NCBI RefSeq assembly: GCF_029212375.1
Contig: NZ_JARGNU010000001.1
Location: 62,001 to 126,000 of the forward strand
From: Zhongshania sp.
GTDB taxonomy: Bacteria > Pseudomonadota > Gammaproteobacteria > Pseudomonadales > Spongiibacteraceae
DNA length: 64,000 nt
Reading direction: 5' to 3'
Made by a program: the position numbers and the translations under genes
Shown here: piece by piece, positions 17,127 to 25,940 of the stretch
How the letters are laid out: each line of letters begins with the position of its first letter
How positions within the stretch are numbered: the stretch's first letter is position 1
Notes under the pieces: generated by a model
What the model was told of the DNA's origin: nothing
Database searches by the model: none
What the model saw: the letters and a program-made list of their open reading frames with translations, nothing else

Positions 17127-18471
17127 ACGCCCCCTACGCATTGCTATTGTGGGCAGCGGCCCAGCGGGAATGTATGCCGCTGGGCATTTATTGGAAGGCC
17201 CTGGCGGCACCTTTATTAATGGTGGTTTAAACCAAATTGTTCGGCGCCCCGTTGAGGTGGACGTGCTTGAACGGCTGCCTACCCCTTGGGGCTTAATTCG
17301 CTCTGGCGTTGCGCCGGATCACCCCGATAAAAAGCGCATGGCCGCGATTTACGACAGTATTGCTAGGCGCCAGGGCTTTCGGTTTATTGGCAATGTGCAG
17401 GTGGGTAGGGATGTTAGTCCCGCAGATTTAAGCCAGTGGTACGACGGCGTTATTTACGCCGTGGGCGCAGACGATGAGCGTCGCTTGGGTATTACGGGTG
17501 AAGATCTGCGCGGCAGTGATTCAGCTCGTGCGTTTGTGAGCTGGTATAACGGCCACCCCGACTTTAGTGATTTACAGTTTGATTTACGTTGCGAGCGCGC
17601 GGTGCTGGTTGGCAATGGCAATGTGGCGATGGATGTGGCCAGAATTTTATTTTCGCCCATTAGCGCTTTGCATAATACCGATATTGCCAGCCATGCGCTG
17701 GACGCACTTGGCAAAAGTCAGCTCAAGGAAATTGTCATTCTTGGCCGTCGCGGGCCGGAGCACGCCGCATTTAACTATCCCGAGTTAATGGAGCTTGGTG
17801 AGCTTGCCGATACCGCGATAAGTGTTGAGGGCGCTGATTTATCCTTGACTCCAGAAAACGCGGACTATGAAACCCAATTAAAAGTGGCCGCCTTAGCGAA
17901 GCTGTGCAAGGAAAAATCTCAGGGTAGCCGTAGAATTGTATTTCGCTTTAATGCCGCGCCAACCGCCATTGTTGGTGGGGGGCAAGTTGCACAAATTAAC
18001 GTTGTAGATAGGCGTGATCAGTCTGAGCAGGTGTTAAACGCCGGCTTGGTGCTGGCGGCGATTGGCTATCGCGGTTTGGCAATTGATGGCCTGCCTTTTG
18101 ATGACGTGCGAGGTGTTATCCCCAGTTGTGACTCGCGCATTGTTGATAATGGCATTGCGATTGCTGGCGCTTATGTAACGGGTTGGATCAAGCGCGGCCC
18201 TAAAGGCATTATTGGTAGCAATAAAAAATGCGCGCGCGATGCTGTGACGGCGGTGATGGTCGATGTCGACAGTAATTTATTGCCTATGGAAGGAACGCTG
18301 TCGGCGGCGCAAGTACTTGAGGCAATCAATGCGCGGGTGAGTGTCACGCTTGGTTTTTCTGGCTGGCAGAAAATAGACAGGCAGGAGCAGTCTGATGGCC
18401 GAGCACAAGGCCGGCCCCGCCTTAAAATGACGGCGACCGGCGCTATGCTTGGTTTAGTCACTGCGGGCTAG
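17116..18471 (+). CDS. Ferredoxin/adrenodoxin-type NADP+ reductase (FprA-like)
   Basis: FAD- and NADP-binding flavoprotein of the adrenodoxin reductase family. FAD motif GSGPAGMYAAGHLL lies at the N-terminus, the hallmark TPWGLIRSGVAPDHP follows near residue 60, a second dinucleotide motif VLVGNGNVAMDVAR lies near 165, and a C-terminal ITGW-like segment (AYVTGWIKRGPKGIIG) binds FAD. The track starts at 17101; ATG 17116, with GGAGG at 17104-17108, gives 451 aa. It is the last gene of the Mo-enzyme operon. Its TAG stop shares the palindrome CTAG with the stop of the convergent sulfotransferase gene. Confidence 0.9.
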   Translation: MISERPLRIAIVGSGPAGMYAAGHLLEGPGGTFINGGLNQIVRRPVEVDVLERLPTPWGLIRSGVAPDHPDKKRMAAIYDSIARRQGFRFIGNVQVGRDVSPADLSQWYDGVIYAVGADDERRLGITGEDLRGSDSARAFVSWYNGHPDFSDLQFDLRCERAVLVGNGNVAMDVARILFSPISALHNTDIASHALDALGKSQLKEIVILGRRGPEHAAFNYPELMELGELADTAISVEGADLSLTPENADYETQLKVAALAKLCKEKSQGSRRIVFRFNAAPTAIVGGGQVAQINVVDRRDQSEQVLNAGLVLAAIGYRGLAIDGLPFDDVRGVIPSCDSRIVDNGIAIAGAYVTGWIKRGPKGIIGSNKKCARDAVTAVMVDVDSNLLPMEGTLSAAQVLEAINARVSVTLGFSGWQKIDRQEQSDGRAQGRPRLKMTATGAMLGLVTAG

Positions 18472-19658
18472 GCTTGTTCTCCACGGCGGGCCTTTAAGGC
18501 GTTTATAAACGCGATATAGCCCGCCATATCACCTTCGATAGCATCTTTAGTGAGGCCAAATTCTTCAAGCGAATATTTAAATTTACCCTTGCTGTGGATG
18601 GGGTTGTTGTCGTTCCAGCTGTGCACTTTTTGTTGCGTAGCGTCAGTAAAACTTATACCAGCGAAACGGTAGATTTCTTCAATAACGGCGCCAGTGTCTT
18701 GCACCACGTCTTCAAAGGGGATGTCCAATATGGTGATGTTGGCATGCTCTGTACGGTTGTGTAGATGGAGCTTTAGCAGTTCAGCTAAATTCCCTTGCAG
18801 ACCAATAGGGTCTACCCGCGCATCGTCAAAGGGCATGTGAAAATATTCTAATAATTTACAAATCGACGGCACGGTGGCTAATGGTGTGCGGTGGGTCATG
18901 ACGAGCTTCGCATCGGGAAACACGCTCAGTAACTCCGGTTCAAATCCGTAGTAGGTCGGTGCCTTTAATCCCCAAGGTTTGTCGGGGCTTGCCAGCCCCT
19001 GCCATTGCAGGTATTTCAATACGTCTTTTAGAAACTCAAAATTGCGAATCATGCCCTGGCTGCCCAGTGCCATAAACCACGCCATATAGCTGGGTACTTC
19101 TGAGTAGGCAAAGAATGACGGCGCCACAAAACACTGCTCGGTAAGCAGCGAGTCCTCCTCGGCGGCAAAGGTCTCGAAGCTGTGGCCGGTTTTGCTCTCT
19201 GGCGCGGCTTGATCTAGCCAATGGAGGTAACTGTCGGCGGCGTCTATTCTCGGCTGGGGTGATTCGCTGGGGTCGCCGCTAAACAAGGCGGGATACTGTA
19301 CCTGCCAGTAAGGCATGTAGTTAAAATCGCCGGTACTGGATAACACGCGATGAGTTTTAGTGGTGCCGCTGCGAGCCATGCCTAAGACAAAAAGCGGATT
19401 GTTAATTTTTTGATCGGCAATTTCTGGGTGGGCGGCAAAGTCGCGCATCATTCGCAGCCGATTGCATAATAGGCGTAATAATTTGCCTTGCATGGCGAGG
19501 GCGCCAGTTTGGTGTAAGCGGCTTTCGGTATTGAGGGAGTAAAGCAGTACCTCGAGTGGTTCACGTACCTCGGTGTCGATAATATCAATACCGCTGAGGC
19601 GCCGTGCCTCGACCAGTAACTCATTCATGCTCAAGGGAATGGGGTAGTGAGTAGTCAT
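18468..19658 (-). CDS. Sulfotransferase-family protein
   Basis: PAPS-dependent sulfotransferase fold: the 5'-phosphosulfate loop LGMARSGTTKTHRVL lies near residue 90 and a second core motif KLVMTHRTPLATVPSICK near 250 resembles the 3'-phosphate-binding region. At 396 aa it belongs to the long bacterial group that occurs in lipid and terpenoid catabolic neighbourhoods. ATG 19658, six bases after AGGAAG, is preferred over TTG 19664. It is co-directional with and 14 bases downstream of the DapB-like gene, so they form an operon. The acceptor is unknown; enzymes of this annotation are not always shown to be active. Confidence 0.8.
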   Translation of the reverse strand: MTTHYPIPLSMNELLVEARRLSGIDIIDTEVREPLEVLLYSLNTESRLHQTGALAMQGKLLRLLCNRLRMMRDFAAHPEIADQKINNPLFVLGMARSGTTKTHRVLSSTGDFNYMPYWQVQYPALFSGDPSESPQPRIDAADSYLHWLDQAAPESKTGHSFETFAAEEDSLLTEQCFVAPSFFAYSEVPSYMAWFMALGSQGMIRNFEFLKDVLKYLQWQGLASPDKPWGLKAPTYYGFEPELLSVFPDAKLVMTHRTPLATVPSICKLLEYFHMPFDDARVDPIGLQGNLAELLKLHLHNRTEHANITILDIPFEDVVQDTGAVIEEIYRFAGISFTDATQQKVHSWNDNNPIHSKGKFKYSLEEFGLTKDAIEGDMAGYIAFINALKARRGEQA

Positions 19659-19672
19659 TGGCAACTTCCTTA

Positions 19673-20707
19673 TTATTGTTGGTGGGGTGCACTGCTGCGC
19701 AGCGGCCCCATTTCTGAGATCAATACAATACCTGGCTTGGCGTTTATGACATCGGGAATACGGTTGAACAGGCAGCCCGCGGTGGTCAGGTCGCTGTCTT
19801 TGCGATTGTTGCGAAGTTCATTGCGGGGACTGCCGTCTACCGCCCAATAGACATGCTCTTCCTCGCCATCTTTGAATAACCGCAGTTCAATATTGAAATG
19901 GGCGCTAACACCCTCTTCGGTATGCGTGGTGCCAGAAATTCGGGTGCCTACCGATGTACCGGCGGGGATTGCCTCGTTGCTCCACGGGTTGGTGATCGGC
20001 CTGTCATACAGTACCGGCGCTATGCTGACTTCGCTGCGGCTAACGGTGTAGCCAACGGCGCTAAGCACATGCTCGCAAATAGTTTTGTAAGAGTTGCCGA
20101 AAGGGGCTTTGTGCAGGCCCCGTTCATAGAACGTGGCTTCGCTAATGCCGATGCCGACAAAGGCGGCTTGCTCAAAGCTACTAACTTGGCCGTATACGTC
20201 GGTAATACTGCTGTGCTCAAGCGACTTTATTTGGGTGCAGGGGCCGAGCAGTAAAATACCACTCCAAATACGCGACATATCCCAGATACCGCCGCCGCTA
20301 AAGCTCACCTTGTTTTGCTTTGCCAAGGTGTTGAGACGGGCGGCGATAGTGGGGTCGCAACCGTAGGGGTAGTAGGATTCAGAACCGTGGCACAACACAT
20401 TTATACCGGCGCCAAGTAGGCGTTGATGAGCGCTAAAATTAACGCTGAGTAAATTGCTGACGGTGACAATACCAATATCCGCATCGAGATCAGCGTAGCT
20501 AGCGGTGTCGCAGTCTTGAATAATAACACCGAGCTCGCGACCTAAACCCGCCACAGGGCCGAGGTCTTGGCCTACTTTATGGCCGGCTCGATTAAAGGCG
20601 GCCACTATGGGCCAGCCGCGTTCAGTCGCGAGTTTGGCAATATGGCAGCCGTACTGGCCGGTGCCGTAAATAACGATACGGGGCGGTGGTTGTTTGGGCG
20701 TGGTCAC
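19673..20707 (-). CDS. NAD(P)-dependent dehydrogenase, DapB/2,4-diaminopentanoate dehydrogenase-like
   Basis: Rossmann-fold protein with IVIYGTGQYGCHIAKLA at the N-terminus, then a dihydrodipicolinate-reductase-like C-terminal half with WDMSRIWSG and VGIGISEATFYERGL. The 344-aa length matches the family often annotated as dihydrodipicolinate reductase but encoded outside lysine operons. The true substrate of such proteins is mostly unknown. GTG start with AAGGGA seven bases upstream. First gene of a two-gene minus-strand operon with the sulfotransferase, upstream of which lies a TetR gene in the same orientation. Confidence 0.72.
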   Translation of the reverse strand: MTTPKQPPPRIVIYGTGQYGCHIAKLATERGWPIVAAFNRAGHKVGQDLGPVAGLGRELGVIIQDCDTASYADLDADIGIVTVSNLLSVNFSAHQRLLGAGINVLCHGSESYYPYGCDPTIAARLNTLAKQNKVSFSGGGIWDMSRIWSGILLLGPCTQIKSLEHSSITDVYGQVSSFEQAAFVGIGISEATFYERGLHKAPFGNSYKTICEHVLSAVGYTVSRSEVSIAPVLYDRPITNPWSNEAIPAGTSVGTRISGTTHTEEGVSAHFNIELRLFKDGEEEHVYWAVDGSPRNELRNNRKDSDLTTAGCLFNRIPDVINAKPGIVLISEMGPLRSSAPHQQ

Positions 20708-20953
20708 GGCGAAATCCCTTTGCCAGTGCGCTGATTAGCAAAACCCTGCTAATCGCTTTTGGCTATTATTGTTCGATAGCGTATTTTCATCACAAGAACA
20801 GATTGGGGTCAAGAGCTACATTGGTGAGAGCTGGGGCTTAAAAGCGGATTTTGTGGCGGGGCAGCAATGTTCTTGCTTATCGCTATTCTAGGTTTTGTAG
20901 CGAGTGCCGCTTACAGGCAGTATTAAGTGGATACCGCCTGTAAGCGGCCTTGG

Positions 20954-21586
20954 CTAGATCTTGACCGTGGCGCTAACCATACTTTTCCAACGTTGTACCA
21001 AGCGCCGATATTGCTTGGGATTTTCGCTGATGAGCATTTTAACCACATAGCCTCTAACCAGACAAAAGCTGATATTGAGGATGTCCTCGGCAAGTTCCTT
21101 TTCCCAGCCGAGATCGACTAGCTTGTCGATCCAGGCTTTTTCGACTAGTGAGCGGCTGCTTACGGCAAGCTGGATCTGTTGCCCGCGCAATTCTTCATTT
21201 TTGCCGCCGGCCATTAAAATATCCAGTGCAACCATGAAATAGTCAGACATAAAAAAGTCTTCAGCGTCTTTCATTGCGGCGTCAATGGGATCGTCATTGG
21301 GCTTAAAAGCGGCGATATTGCGGGTAAAAATGCTATAGGATTGCTCGTAAGCATACTGCATTGCCGCCAAAGTCAGGTCATTTTTGGTGGGGTAGTGGTG
21401 TAATTGCGCGCCCTGAGAAACGCCGGCTTGCTTGGATACTGCTGAGGTGCGGAAATTGGCAAAGCCAACATCTTTGATAACGTCGAAAGCGGCTTTGGCC
21501 AAACGATAGCGCATGATGGCGGTGCGCTGTGTTTGCGGAACCCTCGCTTTTTTGGGGATTGCGGTCAAGATTGGTGTCCTCGCCAT
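20954..21586 (-). CDS. TetR-family transcriptional regulator
   Basis: An N-terminal helix-turn-helix (AAFDVIKDVGFANFRTSAVSKQAGVSQG, then LHHYPTKNDLTLAAM) is followed by an all-helical ligand domain; 210 aa is normal. It lies upstream of and co-directional with the DapB-like/sulfotransferase operon, with 246 bases between, and divergent to the LuxR-type gene at 21830. Its effector is unknown; in this setting an acyl-CoA or terpenoid intermediate would be plausible. Confidence 0.88.
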   Translation of the reverse strand: MARTPILTAIPKKARVPQTQRTAIMRYRLAKAAFDVIKDVGFANFRTSAVSKQAGVSQGAQLHHYPTKNDLTLAAMQYAYEQSYSIFTRNIAAFKPNDDPIDAAMKDAEDFFMSDYFMVALDILMAGGKNEELRGQQIQLAVSSRSLVEKAWIDKLVDLGWEKELAEDILNISFCLVRGYVVKMLISENPKQYRRLVQRWKSMVSATVKI

Positions 21587-21762
21587 ACTGCTAAAGGCTG
21601 CATTTTTTTATAAACCCTAATTGTTGTCAAACCCACGTTGTTTAAGCCAGTAGTCGCTCTGGATGGCACAGTATACTAAAAATAGTAGTGCTACTGGGTG
21701 GGTGCGCGCTAGGGGGTGACCTTGGGGGCTTTTGGCGCGTTATTGACAGGTTACGCTAGTAG

Positions 21763-21792
21763 TTGACGACTAGTTTAAAATGAAACTACACT
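21763..21792 (+). promoter_or_regulatory. Possible promoter with dyad ahead of the LuxR-type gene
   Basis: TTGACG (21763-21768), 18 bases, TACACT (21787-21792), about 38 bases before ATG 21830. The -35 lies inside a short dyad CTAGT-N8-ACTAG (about 21756-21773), a possible operator for the divergent TetR or for LuxR itself. Confidence 0.35.
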
Positions 21793-21829
21793 GAATGCTA
21801 ATTGTTAGCTAGGTAATAAAATAATAGTC

Positions 21830-22549
21830 ATGAACGCATTTTCTAGCCATCAGCATCAATTCGCACAAGATATTATGGGTCGCTCTGGGGCAAATAATTT
21901 TTGCCTGTTTCTGTTCTCGGCGCGGCCAGCGCAAGCGGGTGTTCATTTTTTTTGCCACTACGGCATGAGCGCACAGATTAAAACAGTCTACAGTCAGCGC
22001 TTGTGGGCACATGATCCATTTTTGAATCATATAAAGCAGCAAGGCGCGAATACTCAGGCAACGGTATTGGATCGCGGCCAGCTTGAAGGCAATGATAACC
22101 AAGGCGACAGTTATTGGAACTATATTAATCGGGTCGGATATCGCGATATTGTGTCGGTGATACATCCATATACACCTGAGATTTTCTTGGTAGGCGGCCT
22201 AATGGGGCAAGATCGCGGTCGGCAATACGGTGAAGTAACTGCCACACACAGCGTGATCGACGACTTGGATAATTTTGTGGGAGAGGCAGCGTCGGAATTA
22301 ATCTCGTCGCTGATCGCGCCCATGCTCACTATTGAACCTGTTGGTGCCGCCGCAGGGCTCGCACTAACGTCAAGGGAGCGGGATGTGATAAAGGCTCTGC
22401 AGGTGGGTTATGGCAATAAACAAATCGCGGCGATGTTGTCGCTGTCGGAATACACCGTCGAAAATCACTTTAAGCGTCTGTTTCGCAAGTTTGCGGTACA
22501 CAATCGCACGGCATTGCTTGCCACTGTGCAGCAGTTAGGTTTGGTGTAA
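21830..22549 (+). CDS. LuxR-type helix-turn-helix regulator with unknown sensor domain
   Basis: The C-terminal 65 residues are a clear LuxR/GerE DNA-binding domain (LTSRERDVIKALQVGYGNKQIAAML, then SEYTVENHFKRLFRKF). The N-terminal 165 residues show no phosphorylation site and no recognisable acyl-homoserine-lactone-binding signature, and there is no luxI gene in the window. The protein is a paralogue of the regulator at 56266 (shared SEYT(V/I)ENH and KFAVH(N/S)RTAL(L/I)AT). It is flanked by a TetR gene and a convergent MDR oxidoreductase. The ribosome site is weak (AGGT, distant). Confidence 0.85.
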   Translation: MNAFSSHQHQFAQDIMGRSGANNFCLFLFSARPAQAGVHFFCHYGMSAQIKTVYSQRLWAHDPFLNHIKQQGANTQATVLDRGQLEGNDNQGDSYWNYINRVGYRDIVSVIHPYTPEIFLVGGLMGQDRGRQYGEVTATHSVIDDLDNFVGEAASELISSLIAPMLTIEPVGAAAGLALTSRERDVIKALQVGYGNKQIAAMLSLSEYTVENHFKRLFRKFAVHNRTALLATVQQLGLV

Positions 22550-22654
22550 TGAGATTTTTATTTTTAGCGTAGCACGAGTAGGCTCGCTTGCCGAAATTAG
22601 GCATTAGTCGTTATTGGTGACTATATTAATGGCTAATTTCGGCGGAGATGAGGT

Positions 22655-23653
22655 TTACACGGTTATGCAAATTTTGCCGAGATGCTGCCCAGAGAGTTGG
22701 TAAGCAAATGCTTCTGCCAACTGCGCTAAGTCAAAGCTGCAATCAATAATCGGTTTGAAATCTGCGGTTTCTAAAAAGTCGACCATTCTGGTTTGCATTT
22801 CACGACTTCCGACCGCGATGGGGCGAATACGCAGTTGTTTGAGCATTAACTGGGCGAGATTAATATTTGCTTCAAGTCCACCCAAAATGCCGACGAGTAT
22901 CAGGTTGCCATTTACTTTAGCTGCGCTAATAGATTGCTCGAGGGTAGTGCTGCCGCCTACGTCAAGAACGTGGTCGATGCCGCCGCTAAGCTGGTAGATG
23001 GTTTCTCCCCAGTGTGGGTCGCTTCGGTAATTTATAAGGTGATCTGCGCCCAGTTGTTTAAGGCGTTCCATTTTCTCCTCGCTAGAACTTGTCGCGTACA
23101 CGGTTGCGCCAAATGCTTTGGCTAGTTGAACGGCGAAAATCGAAACGCCGCCGGTGCCTTCGATGAGCACGCTGTCACCGGCTTTAATATCGCAAACTTC
23201 AACTAGGGCTCGCCATGCAGTAAGTGCCGCGCAGGGCAGCGTTGCGGCTTCGGTGTAGCTGTAGTTTTTGGGAATACGGCTTACGCTTTTTGGTTCTACA
23301 ATACTGATTTCAGTGGCACAGCCGTCGGTGGAATCGCCACCCAATCGGGTGGTGTTTGCTAGGCTGGGCTCGCCGTCGTACCAGTCGGGGAAGAATGAGC
23401 TCATAACGCGATCGCCGCACTGCCAATCGCTTACGCCGTCACCCACTTCAATGATCTCACCTGCGCCGTCAGACATCGGAATACGGCCATGCTCAGTTGG
23501 CATCATTCCGCTGGCAACGGCATAGTCGTGGAAATTCAGTGACAGGGCGTGCCAGCGCACCTTCACGTTACCTGCTTTAATGCTGGGCTCGGTCCGCTGC
23601 TCAATGACAATTGAATCAAGGCTGGCGGGTAAGTGAATGGCTGCGGTTTTCAT
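22655..23653 (-). CDS. MDR-family NAD(P)-dependent oxidoreductase (quinone oxidoreductase-like)
   Basis: Medium-chain dehydrogenase/reductase of 332 aa. A GroES-like N-terminal half (IPMSDGAGEIIEVGDGVSDW, GDRVM) lacks the zinc-binding GHE and cysteine cluster, so this is a zinc-free form such as quinone oxidoreductase or enoyl reductase. The Rossmann half has VLIEGTGGVSIFAVQLAKAFGA. It reduces or oxidises an unsaturated ketone, quinone or alcohol; the exact substrate is not visible. AAGGA lies six bases upstream of the ATG. It stands alone on the minus strand between the LuxR-type gene and the CrtC-like gene. Confidence 0.85.
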   Translation of the reverse strand: MKTAAIHLPASLDSIVIEQRTEPSIKAGNVKVRWHALSLNFHDYAVASGMMPTEHGRIPMSDGAGEIIEVGDGVSDWQCGDRVMSSFFPDWYDGEPSLANTTRLGGDSTDGCATEISIVEPKSVSRIPKNYSYTEAATLPCAALTAWRALVEVCDIKAGDSVLIEGTGGVSIFAVQLAKAFGATVYATSSSEEKMERLKQLGADHLINYRSDPHWGETIYQLSGGIDHVLDVGGSTTLEQSISAAKVNGNLILVGILGGLEANINLAQLMLKQLRIRPIAVGSREMQTRMVDFLETADFKPIIDCSFDLAQLAEAFAYQLSGQHLGKICITV

Positions 23654-23844
23654 GGGTAATGATCCTTGTTTTTTGCTATGCCTGAATAATGGCAGGGCCT
23701 TCGGCTAAGCTTTGGTGCTAATTTTGGGGCGCTAATTGTACGCTATTAAGCCGCTCCACCCATTAGCTGAAATTGGTCCATTGCCGGTTTTTCCCTAGTT
23801 GCTATGCTTAGTAGGATATTAAGTAAATAAAAAAGGGATACCCC

Positions 23845-24789
23845 ATGCAGCGCGCGTACACCACCGATATAAAGCCACTCGACCCTATTCACGATAATCG
23901 TCATAAACTTGGCAGTGGGCCGCTGGCACGAGAGTCGCTAGCCTATTTATTACAGCTGCCGGAAGAGGGTGTGGCGGGTATTGTTTACACTTGGGTTAAC
24001 GGCGAAGGCAAGGCGGGTTGCGCGGTAACCCTTTTTGGCCCTGGTATTGGGCCAGAGCCGTTGATCGAAAGTTTTGATGGTATTGTGGTACCCGCCGAAA
24101 TGGATTTTTTTGACTGGCGCGTCGCGGGCTTGCAGCTGCGCTTGGGCACCTTGCTAGAAACTGCCCACATTCGCTATCAATCTGATAAATTCGAAATCGA
24201 TTTTCATTTCACCGCTAGCCAACCGGCTTACGCTTATAGCTCTCATAAGGGCGGTTGCCCCCAGTGGATAGCTCATGACCGCTTTGAGCAGCAGGGCACC
24301 CAGTCTGGTTCGATTCGATTTAATGGTAAAGAGATTACGCTGCGCGGCTACACCCAGCGCGATCATTCTTGGGGTACCCGTGATTGGGGTGTGAATCAGC
24401 ATTGGAAATGGATACACGCCCAAGCGGGGCCAGAGTTGAGTGTGCATTTTTGGAAGCTGGAGTCCATGGGCCAAACGCTGATTCGCGGCTACGTTGATAA
24501 GAACGGCCATATCGCGCAAGTGGTTGACGTGGATATTGATTTTGAGATGAATGACGACATGACCACGCGTGTTGTCAACGCGGATATCGTCGATACCGCG
24601 GGGCGATCAACTCGCTTTCAAGGGGTTCCGTTCGCGACTTTTTATCTTTCACCTGATCCGATGATTACGCTTTTTGAATCGCCGATTTCCGCTTTTATCG
24701 ACGGCCAGCCCGGCGGTGGCTGCTGCGAAGTGATGTGGACTAATAGCCTGATTAATTACGTTAAAGCAAAAACCGAGGTGGCCAAATGA
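23845..24789 (+). CDS. CrtC/AttH-like beta-barrel protein (DUF7064-type), function unknown
   Basis: A 314-aa protein rich in beta strand with GYTQRDHSWGTRDWG near residue 175 and WKWIHAQAG shortly after. This pattern recalls hydroxyneurosporene synthase/AttH-like calycin-fold proteins of unknown function found in lipid catabolic clusters. No signal peptide. It overlaps the following kinase-like gene by four bases (ATGA), and that gene overlaps the next, so the three act together. AAGGGA lies upstream of ATG 23845. A hydratase or lipid-binding role is possible; family recognition is by pattern only. Confidence 0.65.
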   Translation: MQRAYTTDIKPLDPIHDNRHKLGSGPLARESLAYLLQLPEEGVAGIVYTWVNGEGKAGCAVTLFGPGIGPEPLIESFDGIVVPAEMDFFDWRVAGLQLRLGTLLETAHIRYQSDKFEIDFHFTASQPAYAYSSHKGGCPQWIAHDRFEQQGTQSGSIRFNGKEITLRGYTQRDHSWGTRDWGVNQHWKWIHAQAGPELSVHFWKLESMGQTLIRGYVDKNGHIAQVVDVDIDFEMNDDMTTRVVNADIVDTAGRSTRFQGVPFATFYLSPDPMITLFESPISAFIDGQPGGGCCEVMWTNSLINYVKAKTEVAK

Positions 24790-25940
24790 GCTTGTCTAGT
24801 GTGGCGGCGAGCTTTGAGTTGGGTCGCGATATTGAACCTAGCGTGGTGGCGATGTTACAGCAGGCTGCGAACAATAAATCCCAAGGGGTTTATCAGTCGC
24901 TGAGCGCCGAGCAGCTGCTGCCTATGTTAGAGGCTTTCATTCGCGCTCAAGGTTTGGCTGGGGCCGAGGTGAAAGGTCTGCGCCGGATGGGTGGCGGCGC
25001 GTCTAAGGAACAATTTGTTTTTGATTTACATTCTGAAGCCGAGCCTGTCCAGCGCTGCGTGTTGCGTATGGATCCCTTAGAAAGCGCGGTGGTGACTGAT
25101 CGCCGCAAAGAGTACGAAGTGCTCAACTGCATGCAGAGTGTATTGCCGGTGCCGCCGGTGTTGTGGGCAGACATCGAGGGCGCTGAGCTGTGTCGGCCGG
25201 CACTGATTTGCGGCTTTATTGGCGGTGTTACCAAGCCCAGTGGCGACAGTGGTAATGTGTCGGGCTTGGGTGCGTTATTGCCTGAGCGGTTTCGCGAGCG
25301 GCTCTCGGTACAATTTATTGACTACTTGGTGGCCATGCATGGGGTGGCCGTGGATTTTAAACCTGAGGTGTTTCAGGTGCCGGATGCCGACCCGCAGCAG
25401 GCTGCGCGCTGGCAATTAAATTGGTGGAGCAGTGTATGGCGGGACGATGCCATTGAAGGCTCGCCGCTGATGGGCTTGGCCGAGCGCTGGATGCGCGACA
25501 ATCTTCCCGGCGCGCGGGAATTGGTGGTGGTGCACGCCGACTACCGCACCGGCAATTATTTATTCGACGAAAACAGCCAAGAAATTAGCACGGTTTTAGA
25601 TTGGGAACTGGCTCATATTGGCGACTACCACGAAGATCTGGCGTGGATTATTTGCCACAAAGGCGTGACCGAAGATGGTCAAATCATGGCGTCGGGTCTA
25701 ATGACGCCCGAGGCGCTGAGTGAGCGCTACAGCGCGGCGACTGGGCGAATAGTCGATGCCGAAACTTTGCATTTCTATAAGGTATTGAGCGTGTACAAGT
25801 GTGTGGCAATTTGCCTTGCCACCGCGGCGCAAACCGCTGGTCGTAAGCACAGTCATCAAGATGTATTGCTGAGTTGGCTTACTGCTGCAGGGCACTCCTT
25901 CTCCGCCGAACTATTAAGCCTGCTTAAGGAGGTTCAGTAA
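24786..25940 (+). CDS. Aminoglycoside phosphotransferase-like kinase family protein
   Basis: Protein-kinase-like APH fold of 384 aa. An N-terminal ATP-binding region (LRRMGGGASKEQFVFDL), a catalytic loop HADYRTGNYLF (HxDxxxxN) near residue 249 and the metal-binding TVLDWELAHIGDYHEDLAW. These features are shared with ACAD10/ACAD11-type kinase domains and with bacterial relatives next to acyl-CoA dehydrogenase genes, which can phosphorylate hydroxyacyl-CoAs. Antibiotic resistance is not implied. Translationally coupled to both neighbours (ATGA before, TAATG after). Confidence 0.85.
   Translation: MSLSSVAASFELGRDIEPSVVAMLQQAANNKSQGVYQSLSAEQLLPMLEAFIRAQGLAGAEVKGLRRMGGGASKEQFVFDLHSEAEPVQRCVLRMDPLESAVVTDRRKEYEVLNCMQSVLPVPPVLWADIEGAELCRPALICGFIGGVTKPSGDSGNVSGLGALLPERFRERLSVQFIDYLVAMHGVAVDFKPEVFQVPDADPQQAARWQLNWWSSVWRDDAIEGSPLMGLAERWMRDNLPGARELVVVHADYRTGNYLFDENSQEISTVLDWELAHIGDYHEDLAWIICHKGVTEDGQIMASGLMTPEALSERYSAATGRIVDAETLHFYKVLSVYKCVAICLATAAQTAGRKHSHQDVLLSWLTAAGHSFSAELLSLLKEVQ

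Noticed and set aside
21587-21829. Lux box for quorum sensing
   Set aside because: Only a short CTAGT/ACTAG dyad is present, no 20-base lux box and no luxI; autoinducer sensing not supported.
24786-25940. Antibiotic resistance gene (aminoglycoside phosphotransferase)
   Set aside because: Fold is shared, but the context and family type point to acyl-CoA-linked kinases, not resistance enzymes.
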